DNA from: Vulcanimicrobiota bacterium | Lineage (GTDB): Bacteria; Vulcanimicrobiota; Vulcanimicrobiia; Vulcanimicrobiales; Vulcanimicrobiaceae | Assembly (NCBI GenBank): GCA_013036315.1 | Contig: JAAXMC010000033.1 | Coordinates: forward strand, 1-33,333 | Direction of reading: 5' to 3' | DNA: 33,333 bases | In this document: positions 24,377-32,747 of the stretch, piece by piece | How the letters are laid out: every line of letters begins with the position of its first letter | Numbering within the stretch: position 1 is the stretch's first letter | Made by a program: the position numbers and the translations under genes | The notes under the pieces: model-generated | What the model was told of the DNA's origin: nothing | What the model saw: the letters and a program-made list of their open reading frames with translations, nothing else | The model's database searches: none

Positions 24377-26382
24377 TGATGAAACTCTTCGGTTTTGTTT
24401 TGGCGCTCGTTGTCGCAACTGCGGCTTCCGCGTCGGCGCGCACGATGGTCTTGGACGACGTTAAGTCGCTGTCTGGTATTTCGGAGGCGACGATCTCGCC
24501 CGACGGCAACGCGATTGCTTTCATTCTTTCCAAGCCCGACTATAAGACGGATCGCAGCACGCGCACACTGATGCTCTACGATCTGCGCGATTCGAGCACG
24601 CGCCCGCTGACGGCGGCGCGCCGCGGCGTCACATCGCCGGCATGGTCGCCGGATGGACGGCGTTTGGCGTTTCTCTCCGTTGCCGGCGAGGGCGACAAAG
24701 CCGCCGAGCAGATTTTTCTATTGGATATGCGCGGGGGCGATGCAACGCAACTCACGCACTCGGCGCTCGGCGTCGAGCAATTTACGTGGCGCCCCGACGG
24801 CAACGCGATTGCCTACGTAACACCCGACGAAGCGCCGAATAAAAAAGATATCGAGCATCATCTCGATGCGTTCGTGGTCGGCGATCAAGCCTATCAAGAT
24901 AAAGCGGCGCCCACGCCCAACCATATTTGGCTGATCAATGCGGACGGCACCGGTGACAAACGTTTGACCGAAGGCACCTGGAGTTTGCCGACTGCCACGC
25001 CGCCGGGTTCGCCCGCTTCGCCGCTTTCATGGTCGCCGGATGGACGGTCGGTCATCTTTACGCGCATGCCCAACGCGTATGACACGGATGGCTATCTGGC
25101 GACGGTCGACGTGCTCGACGTGCAAACCGGATCGATTCGCGCGCTGACCTCGCACGGCAAATACGAAGGGTACGGCGATTTCTCACCCGACGGAACGAGG
25201 GTGGCTTACTGGTATCCGTTTGGGGGAGATCCGGCCGCGCAAAATGATGTCTTCGTAACATCGGCCAGCGGCGGCAACGGCACAGACTTTACCGCCGACG
25301 ACATCGACACGAACGTGGTTCGCGCGATCTGGATGCCCGATTCGAAATCGCTATTGATTGCCGGGCACAAAGGCACCGATGCGGCGCTCTGGCTGAAGCC
25401 GCTCGACGGAGCGGCGCAACGCTTGCAGCTGGGCCCGGTGCAGCCGGTGCAACCCTTCTGGCTCGATGCTAGCGTCAGCAAGACCGGCGCGATTGCGTTT
25501 ACCGGCAGCCAAGCCAATCATCCGGGCGAGCTCTATTACATGAGCTCGGCGAGCGCCGCGCCCAAACGTTTGACTTCTTACAATGATGCGGTCGCGCAAC
25601 TCGACCTGGGCAGAGTTCAGCCGGTGACGTGGACGTCCGAAGGTTTTTCGGAAGACGGCACGCTGACGTATCCGCCCGGCTATGATGCGAGCAAAGCCTA
25701 TCCGCTCGTGCTCGTGATTCACGGCGGCCCGAACTCCGCTTCGATTCTTTCCTTCAGCACGCTCAATCAGCTCTTGGCCGCGCGCGGCTTCCTGGTTTTC
25801 AATCCGAACTATCGCGGCAGCGACAATCTCGGCGAGAAGTACTGGCACGCGATCGTTAACGACGCGGGCGCCGGGCCGGGCCGCGATGTGATGGCCGGAA
25901 TTGCGACCGTCGAGCAAACAGCGCACGTGGACACTTCGCGGATCGGCGTTTCTGGATGGTCGTATGGCGGCTACATGACCTCGTGGCTCGAGGGGCATTA
26001 CACTATTTGGAAAGCTGCAGTCGCCGGCGCGGCCGTTAACAACTGGGTCGACGAGTATGCGCTTTCCGACAACAACGTCACCGTTGCATTCAGCTTCGGC
26101 GGCTCGCCGTACACCGGCAGCTACATGCAAGCATACCGCGACCAATCGCCGATCACGTACGCCTGGAATATCACCGCGCCCACGCTCATTCTCAGCGACA
26201 CCGGCGACGTGCGCGTGCCGATTACGCAATCCTACGAGATGTTCCGCGCGCTAACGGATCACGGCGTCCCGGTTCGTTTCTTTGCCTATCCGGTCGCGGG
26301 GCACTCACCGGGCGATCCGGTGCGCGCGCTGGATGTAAATCGCCGCTGGATTGGCTGGCTAGTTCAGTATCTCAAGCCGTAG
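24376..26382 (+). CDS. secreted S9 family peptidase, copy 2 (tandem paralogue)
   Basis: The 668-residue product starts at ATG 24376 or 24379 (two adjacent ATGs); the longer open frame upstream lies inside copy 1 and is not real. A signal peptide (MMKLFGFVLALVVATAASASA) precedes TISPDGNAIAFIL and other propeller repeats. Ser529 in GWSYGGYMTSW is the nucleophile, with Asp in LSDTGDVRV and His in VAGHSPGDP. The same blocks LVLVIHGGP, FNPNYRGS and DAGAGPGRDVMAGIATVE occur in copy 1, so the two are old duplicates that may now differ in specificity. The segment between catalytic Ser and Asp differs from copy 1: VNNWVDEYALSDNNVTVAF here against LNDWFDDYNVAFYVYTDV. Confidence 0.92.
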   Translation: MMKLFGFVLALVVATAASASARTMVLDDVKSLSGISEATISPDGNAIAFILSKPDYKTDRSTRTLMLYDLRDSSTRPLTAARRGVTSPAWSPDGRRLAFLSVAGEGDKAAEQIFLLDMRGGDATQLTHSALGVEQFTWRPDGNAIAYVTPDEAPNKKDIEHHLDAFVVGDQAYQDKAAPTPNHIWLINADGTGDKRLTEGTWSLPTATPPGSPASPLSWSPDGRSVIFTRMPNAYDTDGYLATVDVLDVQTGSIRALTSHGKYEGYGDFSPDGTRVAYWYPFGGDPAAQNDVFVTSASGGNGTDFTADDIDTNVVRAIWMPDSKSLLIAGHKGTDAALWLKPLDGAAQRLQLGPVQPVQPFWLDASVSKTGAIAFTGSQANHPGELYYMSSASAAPKRLTSYNDAVAQLDLGRVQPVTWTSEGFSEDGTLTYPPGYDASKAYPLVLVIHGGPNSASILSFSTLNQLLAARGFLVFNPNYRGSDNLGEKYWHAIVNDAGAGPGRDVMAGIATVEQTAHVDTSRIGVSGWSYGGYMTSWLEGHYTIWKAAVAGAAVNNWVDEYALSDNNVTVAFSFGGSPYTGSYMQAYRDQSPITYAWNITAPTLILSDTGDVRVPITQSYEMFRALTDHGVPVRFFAYPVAGHSPGDPVRALDVNRRWIGWLVQYLKP

Positions 26383-26413
26383 GCTGAGCGCGGATTGTTG
26401 TGGCACTTTCGGG

Positions 26414-26504
26414 TGTCATGGTGAGCTGTGCGATTGACATGGTGAGATTGTCCTATTTGTCATGGTGAGCTTGTCCTATTTGTCATGGTGAGCTTGTCGA
26501 ACCA
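26414..26504. repeat. Tandem array of left-arm units (period 21-23 bp)
   Basis: Four units each begin TGTCATGGTGAG (the second TGACATGGTGAG) at 26414, 26435, 26458 and 26481. The first three continue with TGTGCGAT or TTGTCCTATT and lack the complementary right clamp. The fourth is the intact arm TGGT-GAGC-TT-GTCGA-ACCA that opens repeat copy B. The array probably arose by slippage or repeated insertion at the element end. It occupies much of the 189-bp gap between the second S9 gene and the GIY-YIG gene. Confidence 0.8.
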
Positions 26505-26947
26505 CGCCCGAGCGTAGTCGAGGGCCGCATTAGGGGTTTCCAAGATGATCGCTCGTCGGGAATGACCATGGATGAAATCCTACTGGGTGTATATGGTCCT
26601 TTGCGACGACGGCAGTTATTACATCGGGATCACGCGCGATGTCGAACGGCGCGTCTGGCAACATAACGAAGGGACAGATCCGAGGTCGTACACGTTTACA
26701 CGGCGTCCGGTGACTCTCGCTCACGCGATGGAATTCACTGAAGTCGATCGCGCCATAAGTTGGGAAAAGCAGATCAAAAAATGGTCCCGTAAGAAGAAAG
26801 CCGCGCTGGCGCGCGGCGATTTCGCCGAGTTGAAGCGCCTAGCTCGGTCGCACTCGGCGTAACGTACCTCGTGCGGGCCTCGACTGCGCTCGGCCGCCCT
26901 TCGACTTCGCATTTCGCTGAAGGCGAAATGCTTCGCTCAGGATGACA
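26481..26947 (+). mobile_element. Palindromic repeat copy B carrying a GIY-YIG nuclease gene at its centre
   Basis: The left half has TGTCAT and arms TGGT-GAGC-TT-GTCGA-ACCA (26486-26504) and GCCC-GAGC-GTA-GTCGA-GGGC (26506-26525), ending CCGCATT (26525-26531). The right half starts GCGGGCC (26873) and has arms GGCC-TCGAC-TGC-GCTC-GGCC (26876-26895) and CCT...AGG (26898-26941), ending ATGACA (26947). From 26873 on, the 75-bp right half is nearly identical to positions 6307-6380 of copy A. Between the halves lie 341 bp with a GIY-YIG nuclease gene on the plus strand, where copy A has three bases. The unit sits between the convergent S9 and multicopper-oxidase genes. No target duplication is evident. 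Mobility is inferred from this arrangement. Confidence 0.7.
26572..26862 (+). CDS. small GIY-YIG nuclease domain protein (UPF0213-like)
   Basis: The 96-residue protein is a stand-alone GIY-YIG domain. The first strand is WVYMVLCDDGS, the second is YYIGIT (the YIG part), Arg26/Arg27 in DVERRVWQHN supply the conserved arginine, and Glu65 in AISWEKQIKKWSRKKK is the metal-binding catalytic Glu. The C-terminal third is basic. GGGA about ten bases before ATG 26572 may be the ribosome-binding site. Proteins of this group occur in many bacteria; activities reported or suggested are nucleolytic, but the biological role is unclear. Its position exactly between the two halves of a palindromic repeat suggests it nicks or processes that repeat or helps it spread; this is an inference. 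Confidence 0.88.
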   Translation: MKSYWVYMVLCDDGSYYIGITRDVERRVWQHNEGTDPRSYTFTRRPVTLAHAMEFTEVDRAISWEKQIKKWSRKKKAALARGDFAELKRLARSHSA

Positions 26948-26986
26948 CCGAGGAGCTCGCCATCACAAACTGGTCACACCCACCCG

Positions 26987-28612
26987 CTAAACTAGCAGCG
27001 TGTTCGCCATCATCCCCTGGTCCTCGTGGACCAGTTTGTGGCAATGGAAAACGTCTTTGCCGCGCCATTGTTTGTAGCGCACGCGCATTACGACCGTCCC
27101 GTTGGGTGGAACCCAGACGCTGTCGCAAATAATCGGCGGGTTGTAATTAACCGTGCCGCTCGGACCGGTGACAGTATGCACTTCGAAGGAGTTGGTGTGC
27201 AGATGAAATGGATGACCTTCGGGCATTTGATTGGTGATCGTCCACTGTTCGGCTTTGCCGACCGGCAAAACGAAATCCGGCGGAACGCTCGTTTCGTTGT
27301 AGACGCTACCGTTGACGGTTAGAGCCGTTCCAAAGAGAATCGACGTTGACGGCACGCCGTTGAACACCACGGAGCGCGGGCCGGAGATCTCGCTGTCTGC
27401 GATGAGCGGATACTCGCGCGTGGGCGTCGGTAGCGAGGTTGGAATGCTCATGGAGAGCGGGGAGCCGCTCACGACGATTTGCGTCAAAGCAAATGCCGGC
27501 CACGGATGCGGGTCGGTGGTATCGGCCACGCCCGAAAGCGTGTACGTTCCGGCTGCCGCGGGCGCGCGGAGCAGCAGTTCGATGCGGCCTCCCATGGTCA
27601 GCAGCAGCGGCGTCGTCGCGGTTTGCACGAGCTGCGGAGCGAGCAGATTTACGCCGTCGTATGCAATGACGTACACGTCAAACCCCGGAAGCGACAGCGG
27701 TAAGTTCAGCGTGTTGGAACCATTGAGAATACGCAGGCGAACGACTTCACCCGGCTGCATCTGAATTTGCGGCGGCGCCGAAGCCGTCGCGACTCCGCAA
27801 TTCGATGCGCCGCAAACCGGACCGATCGTGAAATCTATCAGGTTGACCACTTGACCGTTCACCAAAGCGTACAGATAATCGGCGCGCGGTTTGTAACCAC
27901 CGCTCGTGGGCGGCTGATAGGCGGCGTACTCGAGATCGTAAATGCCGGGAGTAGCCGTACTCTTGTTGACATTGATCGTTTGAAATGCCAGTTGGAGGTC
28001 GCGCGCGGCCGCAATCTCGGGAACCTGATCGATCGGGCCTCTCACGATGATCAGCCCGGCCATTCCGCCCGAGACTTCGACGTCGGTAGATCCGTGATGG
28101 TGCGGGTGATACCAATACAAACCGCTCGGCTGATCCGACGGCACGGCGAAATTGTACGCGTACGTCGCGCCCGGCTGAATAGCAACCATCATCGCGGTCG
28201 GATCGCTGGTTCCAACGGGATTGAAAATATGCGGAACGACCTGCAGGCCGTGCACGTGCAGGTTGGCGGTGTTGAACAGATGCGGATTGTTCATCGGGTC
28301 GGTGCCTGGGCCGGGGGTTGCCGCCGTCGGATTTGGCGGAAACGCGTTAACGACGTTTACCACGAACTGCTGCCCGGGGGAGAGCTCCATCGTCGGGCCC
28401 GGAATCGTGCCGTTAAAAGTGCGCGTACGCAGGGTCTTGCCGCCGAAGACGTGGTCGGCGTACTGCGTGGTCAGGGTGTAGGTCGTAGGGCCGATCGGCG
28501 CCAGTGAACCACCTGAGCTCACGATGTTGCAGCCCTCGACGCTAAGCACGCCGGCCGTTGCAGCGGCCGCGGCGCCGCCAATGAGAAGATCGCGCCGTGA
28601 TAAATCGGGCAT
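26987..28612 (-). CDS. Tat-exported multicopper oxidase
   Basis: From ATG 28612 the product is 541 residues; upstream open frame is spurious. The N-terminus has a twin-arginine signal, SRRDLLIGGAAAAATAG. Three cupredoxin domains follow. The four copper motifs are HVH (H119, H121), HPHHHG (H169, H171), GHPFHLH near 485 and HCHKLVHEDQGMM with Cys524 between H523 and H525, H529 and axial Met534. All ligands for a type 1 site and the trinuclear centre are therefore present, so it should oxidise substrates with reduction of O2 to water in the periplasm. Likely substrates are cuprous ion, metals or phenols. It is divergent from nth with only 42 bp between the start codons, so promoters overlap. Confidence 0.93.
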   Translation of the reverse strand: MPDLSRRDLLIGGAAAAATAGVLSVEGCNIVSSGGSLAPIGPTTYTLTTQYADHVFGGKTLRTRTFNGTIPGPTMELSPGQQFVVNVVNAFPPNPTAATPGPGTDPMNNPHLFNTANLHVHGLQVVPHIFNPVGTSDPTAMMVAIQPGATYAYNFAVPSDQPSGLYWYHPHHHGSTDVEVSGGMAGLIIVRGPIDQVPEIAAARDLQLAFQTINVNKSTATPGIYDLEYAAYQPPTSGGYKPRADYLYALVNGQVVNLIDFTIGPVCGASNCGVATASAPPQIQMQPGEVVRLRILNGSNTLNLPLSLPGFDVYVIAYDGVNLLAPQLVQTATTPLLLTMGGRIELLLRAPAAAGTYTLSGVADTTDPHPWPAFALTQIVVSGSPLSMSIPTSLPTPTREYPLIADSEISGPRSVVFNGVPSTSILFGTALTVNGSVYNETSVPPDFVLPVGKAEQWTITNQMPEGHPFHLHTNSFEVHTVTGPSGTVNYNPPIICDSVWVPPNGTVVMRVRYKQWRGKDVFHCHKLVHEDQGMMANTLLV

Positions 28613-28654
28613 GGCGTGAGGATACGTCGGGCATGGCGGCAAATCCGCTGGCGG

Positions 28655-29404
28655 ATGCCGAAGATTCCGTTTCCAAAACGCAAGGTAAGCAAACCCATCG
28701 CCGCGCGCGAGCTCGCAATTCTCGAGCGCACCTATCCGCATGCGGTGACGGCGCTGCAGTATTCCAATCCGTTCGAGCTGCTGGTCGCCGTGATTCTTTC
28801 GGCCCAATGCACCGACGCGCGCGTGAACATGACCACGCCCACGCTTTTCGAGAAATATCCCTCGCCGGAAGAGCTCGCGAAAGCCAAACAGAGCGACGTC
28901 GAGCGCATCATCCGGTCGTGCGGCTTTTTTCGCATGAAAGCAAAGAACATTATCAACGCCGCGCGTTGTCTGGTCGAACAGCACGCCGGTAAGGTTCCCC
29001 CCGAGCGCGAGCAGCTCGAAGCGCTGTCGGGAGTCGGCCGGAAAACCGCCAGTGTGGTGATGTCGGTCGCGTTCGGGGAAGCCGCCATCGCCGTCGATAC
29101 ACACGTCTTCCGCGTCGCGCATCGCCTTGGCTTAACGCTTGGAAAGACTCCGCGCGCCGTCGAGCTCGATCTGCAAGCGATCGTGCCGCGCGAAAAATGG
29201 CGGCACGCGCATCATTGGCTGATCCTGCACGGCCGCGCAATCTGCAAAGCGCCGGTGCCGCTTTGCGGCGCGTGTCCGGTCAATGCGATTTGTCCGACGC
29301 CGAAAATTATCGCTAGAAGCTCAAAGGGCCGGGGCCTTGCAAGTGCGACGGCGGCTCCAACTCGGCGTCCGCGGCGATCAGCTTTAATAAGGAAGAAGCG
29401 GTGA
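28655..29404 (+). CDS. nth: endonuclease III
   Basis: The 249-residue DNA glycosylase/AP lyase removes oxidised pyrimidines. LLVAVILSAQCTD is at residues 42-54. The helix-hairpin-helix LSGVGRKTASVV contains the nucleophile Lys130. Asp148 in VDTHVFRVAHRLGL is the second catalytic residue. The 4Fe-4S cysteines C197, C204, C207 and C213 have the 6-2-5 spacing. ATG 28655 is chosen because it begins just before the family homology. The last 34 residues are an unusual basic tail (Arg/Lys/Ala-rich), and its coding sequence overlaps the end of the convergent gene by 92 bp. With mutY, this gives two glycosylases of the same superfamily in the window. Confidence 0.95.
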   Translation: MPKIPFPKRKVSKPIAARELAILERTYPHAVTALQYSNPFELLVAVILSAQCTDARVNMTTPTLFEKYPSPEELAKAKQSDVERIIRSCGFFRMKAKNIINAARCLVEQHAGKVPPEREQLEALSGVGRKTASVVMSVAFGEAAIAVDTHVFRVAHRLGLTLGKTPRAVELDLQAIVPREKWRHAHHWLILHGRAICKAPVPLCGACPVNAICPTPKIIARSSKGRGLASATAAPTRRPRRSALIRKKR

Positions 29405-29828
29405 GCGCTTCGCCGTAGCCCGCTTCGGTCGAGATCTTCGAAAGGTTGATCAGCGACGGCACCTGCGCGCTGGGATCGAATTGCCATTCGCCTTCCAAGC
29501 CGAGGCCGGCGACACGCACGAGTTGATGCACGTCGTCTAAATCTAGACTCACGCGTTTCTCCGCGAAGCGCAAGCGCAAACGCAGCGGGCGCAAGAGCTT
29601 AACGAATTTCATCCCGTTGCGATCGCCCAAAATCGCATTGAGGCGTTTCGCGCCGGCCGCCAGCCGTTCTCCGAATGCGTTCAAGGCTTGTTCGGCATCT
29701 TCGAAGGGAACCGGCCCGCTATCGCCGCCGTCCGCGACGCGCTCGATCTCGCGGCGGGCGCGAATGCGCGTAGCGGCCTCCACGATTGGGTTTTGGTGCG
29801 TGAATTTCTGGTCGAACGGATTGGGCAT
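29313..29828 (-). CDS. hypothetical protein
   Basis: The predicted product is 171 residues. The N-terminal half is rich in charged residues and probably helical (PIVEAATRIRARREIERV, FEDAEQALNAFGERLAAG). The middle has FVKLLRPLRLRLRFAEKRVSLDLDDVHQLVRV, which may form a beta-sheet, and the rest ends in SLLKLIAADAELEPPS. There is no signal peptide or membrane segment. I recognise no family. GGGA about six bases before ATG 29828 may be its ribosome-binding site. Its last 92 bp overlap the nth tail on the other strand, and its start is 46 bp from the divergent peptidase gene. It may be a lineage-specific gene. Confidence 0.55.
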   Translation of the reverse strand: MPNPFDQKFTHQNPIVEAATRIRARREIERVADGGDSGPVPFEDAEQALNAFGERLAAGAKRLNAILGDRNGMKFVKLLRPLRLRLRFAEKRVSLDLDDVHQLVRVAGLGLEGEWQFDPSAQVPSLINLSKISTEAGYGEALTASSLLKLIAADAELEPPSHLQGPGPLSF

Positions 29829-29874
29829 GAGGTTCCCAAGTATTCGCGGTGCCTTTCGGTGAAGTCCGCTTCAT

Positions 29875-32004
29875 ATGATGCGCCGTTTCTTGGCTGCGCT
29901 TCCCGTCCTTGCGCTGCTCTGCGCCGCGCCGGCCGGCGCCCAATTGACGCCGCTGACGCTGGACCAGGTCTTCGGCGTTAGTCCGCCTTGGGGATTGCAG
30001 CCCTCGCGCATCACGTGGGCGCCCGATGGCAATTCATTTCTGTACGTAATGCAGACGCAGGATCCGTTCCAAGCCGTTCCCGTGCACCTGTACGATGCGC
30101 GCGCGAAGAGCGATCGCATCCTCATCAACCCGCATGCTTATGGAAAGGGTGCGGGCACGCCGGGCTCGCTGGTGTGGTCGCCCGATTCGCGTTCGCTAGC
30201 CTTTACGATACGTGGAACGCTGTATGTGCGCAGTGTCGCCGCCGGGTCGGATCGCACGATCGACCAACGCATATCCGATCCGCAATGGTCGCCGCGCGGC
30301 GGCGCGATCGCATATGTAAAATCCGCCGATCTGTATGTAGCGACGCTCACGCCGAAGCTTTCCATCCGGCGGCTCACACGAGGCGGAAGCGAGGATCGCA
30401 TTCTCAACGGCGGTTTGGATTGGGTCTATCCTGAGGAACTAGGCACGACGCACGGGTTCGCGTGGTCGCCCGACGGCACATCGATCGCTTATATGCAGAT
30501 GGACGAGCGGCCGGTAACGGCGTTTCCGATCGTGGATTTTCTGAGCGTCGATAATGCCGTCTCCAACGAAAAATACCCGCTGGCGGGCGAAGCGAACCCG
30601 CGGGTAGTGTTGCGCCTCATAAATCTGGGCAGCGGCGCGGACTCATTGGTCTACAACGCCGGTTCCCGAGACGAGTACCTACCGTTTCTCGGTTGGCGGC
30701 CAAATTCAAACGACGTATTGTTCGAGATTCTCAATCGCGCGCAAACCCATGTGCGCGTGATTGCGCGCGCACCCAGCGGCAGCGAACAACTTCTCTACGA
30801 CCAAAGCGATTCGAAATGGGTCGACGACGTACCACTGCCGGCGTGGCTCGCCGATGGACGGTCACTGTGGATGCTCGACCGCGACGGCACGAAGGGACTG
30901 TACTTCCGCAGTTCTGCCGGCACGATCAAACGTTTAACGGGATTGTATCGCTCGGATTCGTTGCTGGGCGTCGATCCGGGCGCCTCGAACGCCTACGTGA
31001 CGGCAGCGTATCCGACTCGCCGCGACCGCACTTTGCTGTTGGTGCCGTTAAGCGGCGGCGCGGTGAAGAATGTCACGCCGGAAGCCGGATCACACGACAT
31101 TTCACTCGCGCCTGGCGGCGTGCTCTTCGTCGACACGCATTCTACTTTAAACGGTCTGCCGCAGAGCTTTCTGATGGTGACGGCGACCGGCGAGCCACGC
31201 GACGTGCTCGGCTATCACGAAGATAGCTTGCTTAATCAGCTGCTTCCCATTGAGATGCTCTCCGTGCCGTCGCAATACGGCCCGCTCGATGCGACCATAA
31301 TCAAGCCTCCGGGATTCGATCCGTCGCGGAAGTACCCGGTGATCATTTATGTCTATGGCGGTCCTGCCGCGCCGACGACGGCGAACTCGTTCGGCGGTCA
31401 GCGCGCGCTTTACCATCAGCTGCTGGCGCAGAATGGATTCATCGTTTTCAGCATCGACGGGCCGGCCTCGCAGGTCGATAGCGACGCGAACGTCAGGCTG
31501 CTCTATCACAACTTCGGTCCGGGCTCGCTGTTGGGTCAAGAGATCGGCGCGCGTTACCTGCAGTCTTTGGCTTACGTGGATCCCGCGCGCATCGGAATTT
31601 GGGGCTGGAGTTTCGGCGGCTATGAAACCACGTATGCGCTGACGCACAGCACGCTATTCAAATCCGGCGCCGCGGTCGCGCCTGTGACCGACTGGCATTT
31701 CTACGATACGATCTACACCGAGCGCTACATGGGCAAGCCGCAAGACGATCTCGCCGCCTACAACGCGAGTTCGGTCCTGCCGGCAGCGGCGAATCTGCAC
31801 GGCGATCTGCTGATCAGCCACGGAACCTCCGACGATAACGTGCACATGGCCAACACGATCTCGCTGATGCAGTCGTTCATCGATGCGGATCGCACGAATG
31901 TGGATTTCATGGTCTATCCACGCCGGACGCACAGCATCGCCGGAATTGCGCAACGCCGCGATCTCTACGGCCACATGCTGCAGTGGTGGCTGAAACATCT
32001 ATGA
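29875..32004 (+). CDS. dipeptidyl peptidase IV-like S9B peptidase, secreted
   Basis: The 709-residue protein has a signal peptide (MMRRFLAALPVLALLCAAPAGA). Its propeller contains DWVYPEELG (about residues 182-190), whose Glu pair matches the double-Glu motif of DPP IV that binds the peptide amino terminus. The catalytic domain has nucleophile Ser579 in GWSFGGYETT, Asp in HGTSDDNVH and His in RRTHSIAG. Dipeptides with Pro or Ala in second position are the usual product. Its TGA overlaps the start of the VIT-family gene (ATGA). With the two tandem S9 genes upstream, it makes three secreted serine peptidases in about 10 kb. The start could be either of two adjacent ATGs. Confidence 0.93.
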   Translation: MMRRFLAALPVLALLCAAPAGAQLTPLTLDQVFGVSPPWGLQPSRITWAPDGNSFLYVMQTQDPFQAVPVHLYDARAKSDRILINPHAYGKGAGTPGSLVWSPDSRSLAFTIRGTLYVRSVAAGSDRTIDQRISDPQWSPRGGAIAYVKSADLYVATLTPKLSIRRLTRGGSEDRILNGGLDWVYPEELGTTHGFAWSPDGTSIAYMQMDERPVTAFPIVDFLSVDNAVSNEKYPLAGEANPRVVLRLINLGSGADSLVYNAGSRDEYLPFLGWRPNSNDVLFEILNRAQTHVRVIARAPSGSEQLLYDQSDSKWVDDVPLPAWLADGRSLWMLDRDGTKGLYFRSSAGTIKRLTGLYRSDSLLGVDPGASNAYVTAAYPTRRDRTLLLVPLSGGAVKNVTPEAGSHDISLAPGGVLFVDTHSTLNGLPQSFLMVTATGEPRDVLGYHEDSLLNQLLPIEMLSVPSQYGPLDATIIKPPGFDPSRKYPVIIYVYGGPAAPTTANSFGGQRALYHQLLAQNGFIVFSIDGPASQVDSDANVRLLYHNFGPGSLLGQEIGARYLQSLAYVDPARIGIWGWSFGGYETTYALTHSTLFKSGAAVAPVTDWHFYDTIYTERYMGKPQDDLAAYNASSVLPAAANLHGDLLISHGTSDDNVHMANTISLMQSFIDADRTNVDFMVYPRRTHSIAGIAQRRDLYGHMLQWWLKHL

Positions 32005-32747
32005 GCAGAATGCCACGCATTCCCGATACGCCACAGCGCCGCGAGCTGGAACAGCAGCGGCGCGTTCGCGAGATCGTCTTTGGCGTGCAGGACGGCATTC
32101 TGACCACGATGGGAATCGTCACGTTCTTTGGCGTCGCGGCGGGCGGCCGCGCGACCGTCTTGGCGGCCGGCATAGTGGCGTTGATCGCGGGCGCTCTCTC
32201 GATGGCTGTCGGCGAATATCAGGGAGGCAAGTCGGAACGCGAAGTCGTGCGCGCGTCCATCGAGATGGAGAAGCGCGAGATGGCCGAAAATCCGAAGGAC
32301 GAGTTCGCCGAGCTGGTCGCCTACTGCAAACTGAAAGGCTTCAGTGCCGACGAGGCGCACACGATCGTTTCACGGCTGGCAAAAAACCCCGAAATATATC
32401 TTTACGAGATGATGCGCGACGAGTTCGGCATCGACCCACGCGTAGCCGAATCCTCGGCCGTGTGGCCCGCGCTGGCGATGGGTTTGTCTTATGCCGCGGG
32501 CTCGCTGGTTCCGATTGCGCCGTACGTGCTGCCCGGAATTGCACCCGCGACGGCGGTGATCAGCAGCTTGGCGCTGGCGCTGGCCGGGCTGTTCGGCATC
32601 GGCATCTATGCCGGAAGTATAAGTGCGCGAAACAGATGGCTGCGCGGACTTGAGATCGCGTTTTTCGGATCGATAGTATTCGCCGTTTCCTTCATGGCTG
32701 GACACTTCATTCCGCTGCTGTTTCATCAGAAGCCGGCGGGCTTCTAA
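32001..32747 (+). CDS. VIT1/CCC1-family metal ion transporter
   Basis: From ATG 32001 the product is 248 residues. This family (VIT1/CCC1) exchanges ferrous or manganous ions for protons. The first helix has VFGVQDGILTTMGIVTFFG, with the conserved Asp, then ALSMAVGEYQGGKSEREV. The cytosolic metal-binding helices (about 85-150) are rich in Glu and Lys, such as EMEKREMAENPKDEFAEL and LYEMMRDEFGI. Three more helices follow. It overlaps the peptidase stop by four bases (ATGA), so the two are co-translated. The stop TAA lies in an A-run that is the terminator T-tract of the convergent minus-strand gene. Confidence 0.92.
   Translation: MSRMPRIPDTPQRRELEQQRRVREIVFGVQDGILTTMGIVTFFGVAAGGRATVLAAGIVALIAGALSMAVGEYQGGKSEREVVRASIEMEKREMAENPKDEFAELVAYCKLKGFSADEAHTIVSRLAKNPEIYLYEMMRDEFGIDPRVAESSAVWPALAMGLSYAAGSLVPIAPYVLPGIAPATAVISSLALALAGLFGIGIYAGSISARNRWLRGLEIAFFGSIVFAVSFMAGHFIPLLFHQKPAGF

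Noticed and set aside
26414-26504. CRISPR array
   Set aside because: The units are contiguous, 21-23 bp in period, without unique spacers, and no cas genes are near.
28613-29122. Amino-terminal extension of the multicopper oxidase by 170 codons
   Set aside because: It is antisense to nth, and the Tat signal begins at ATG 28612.
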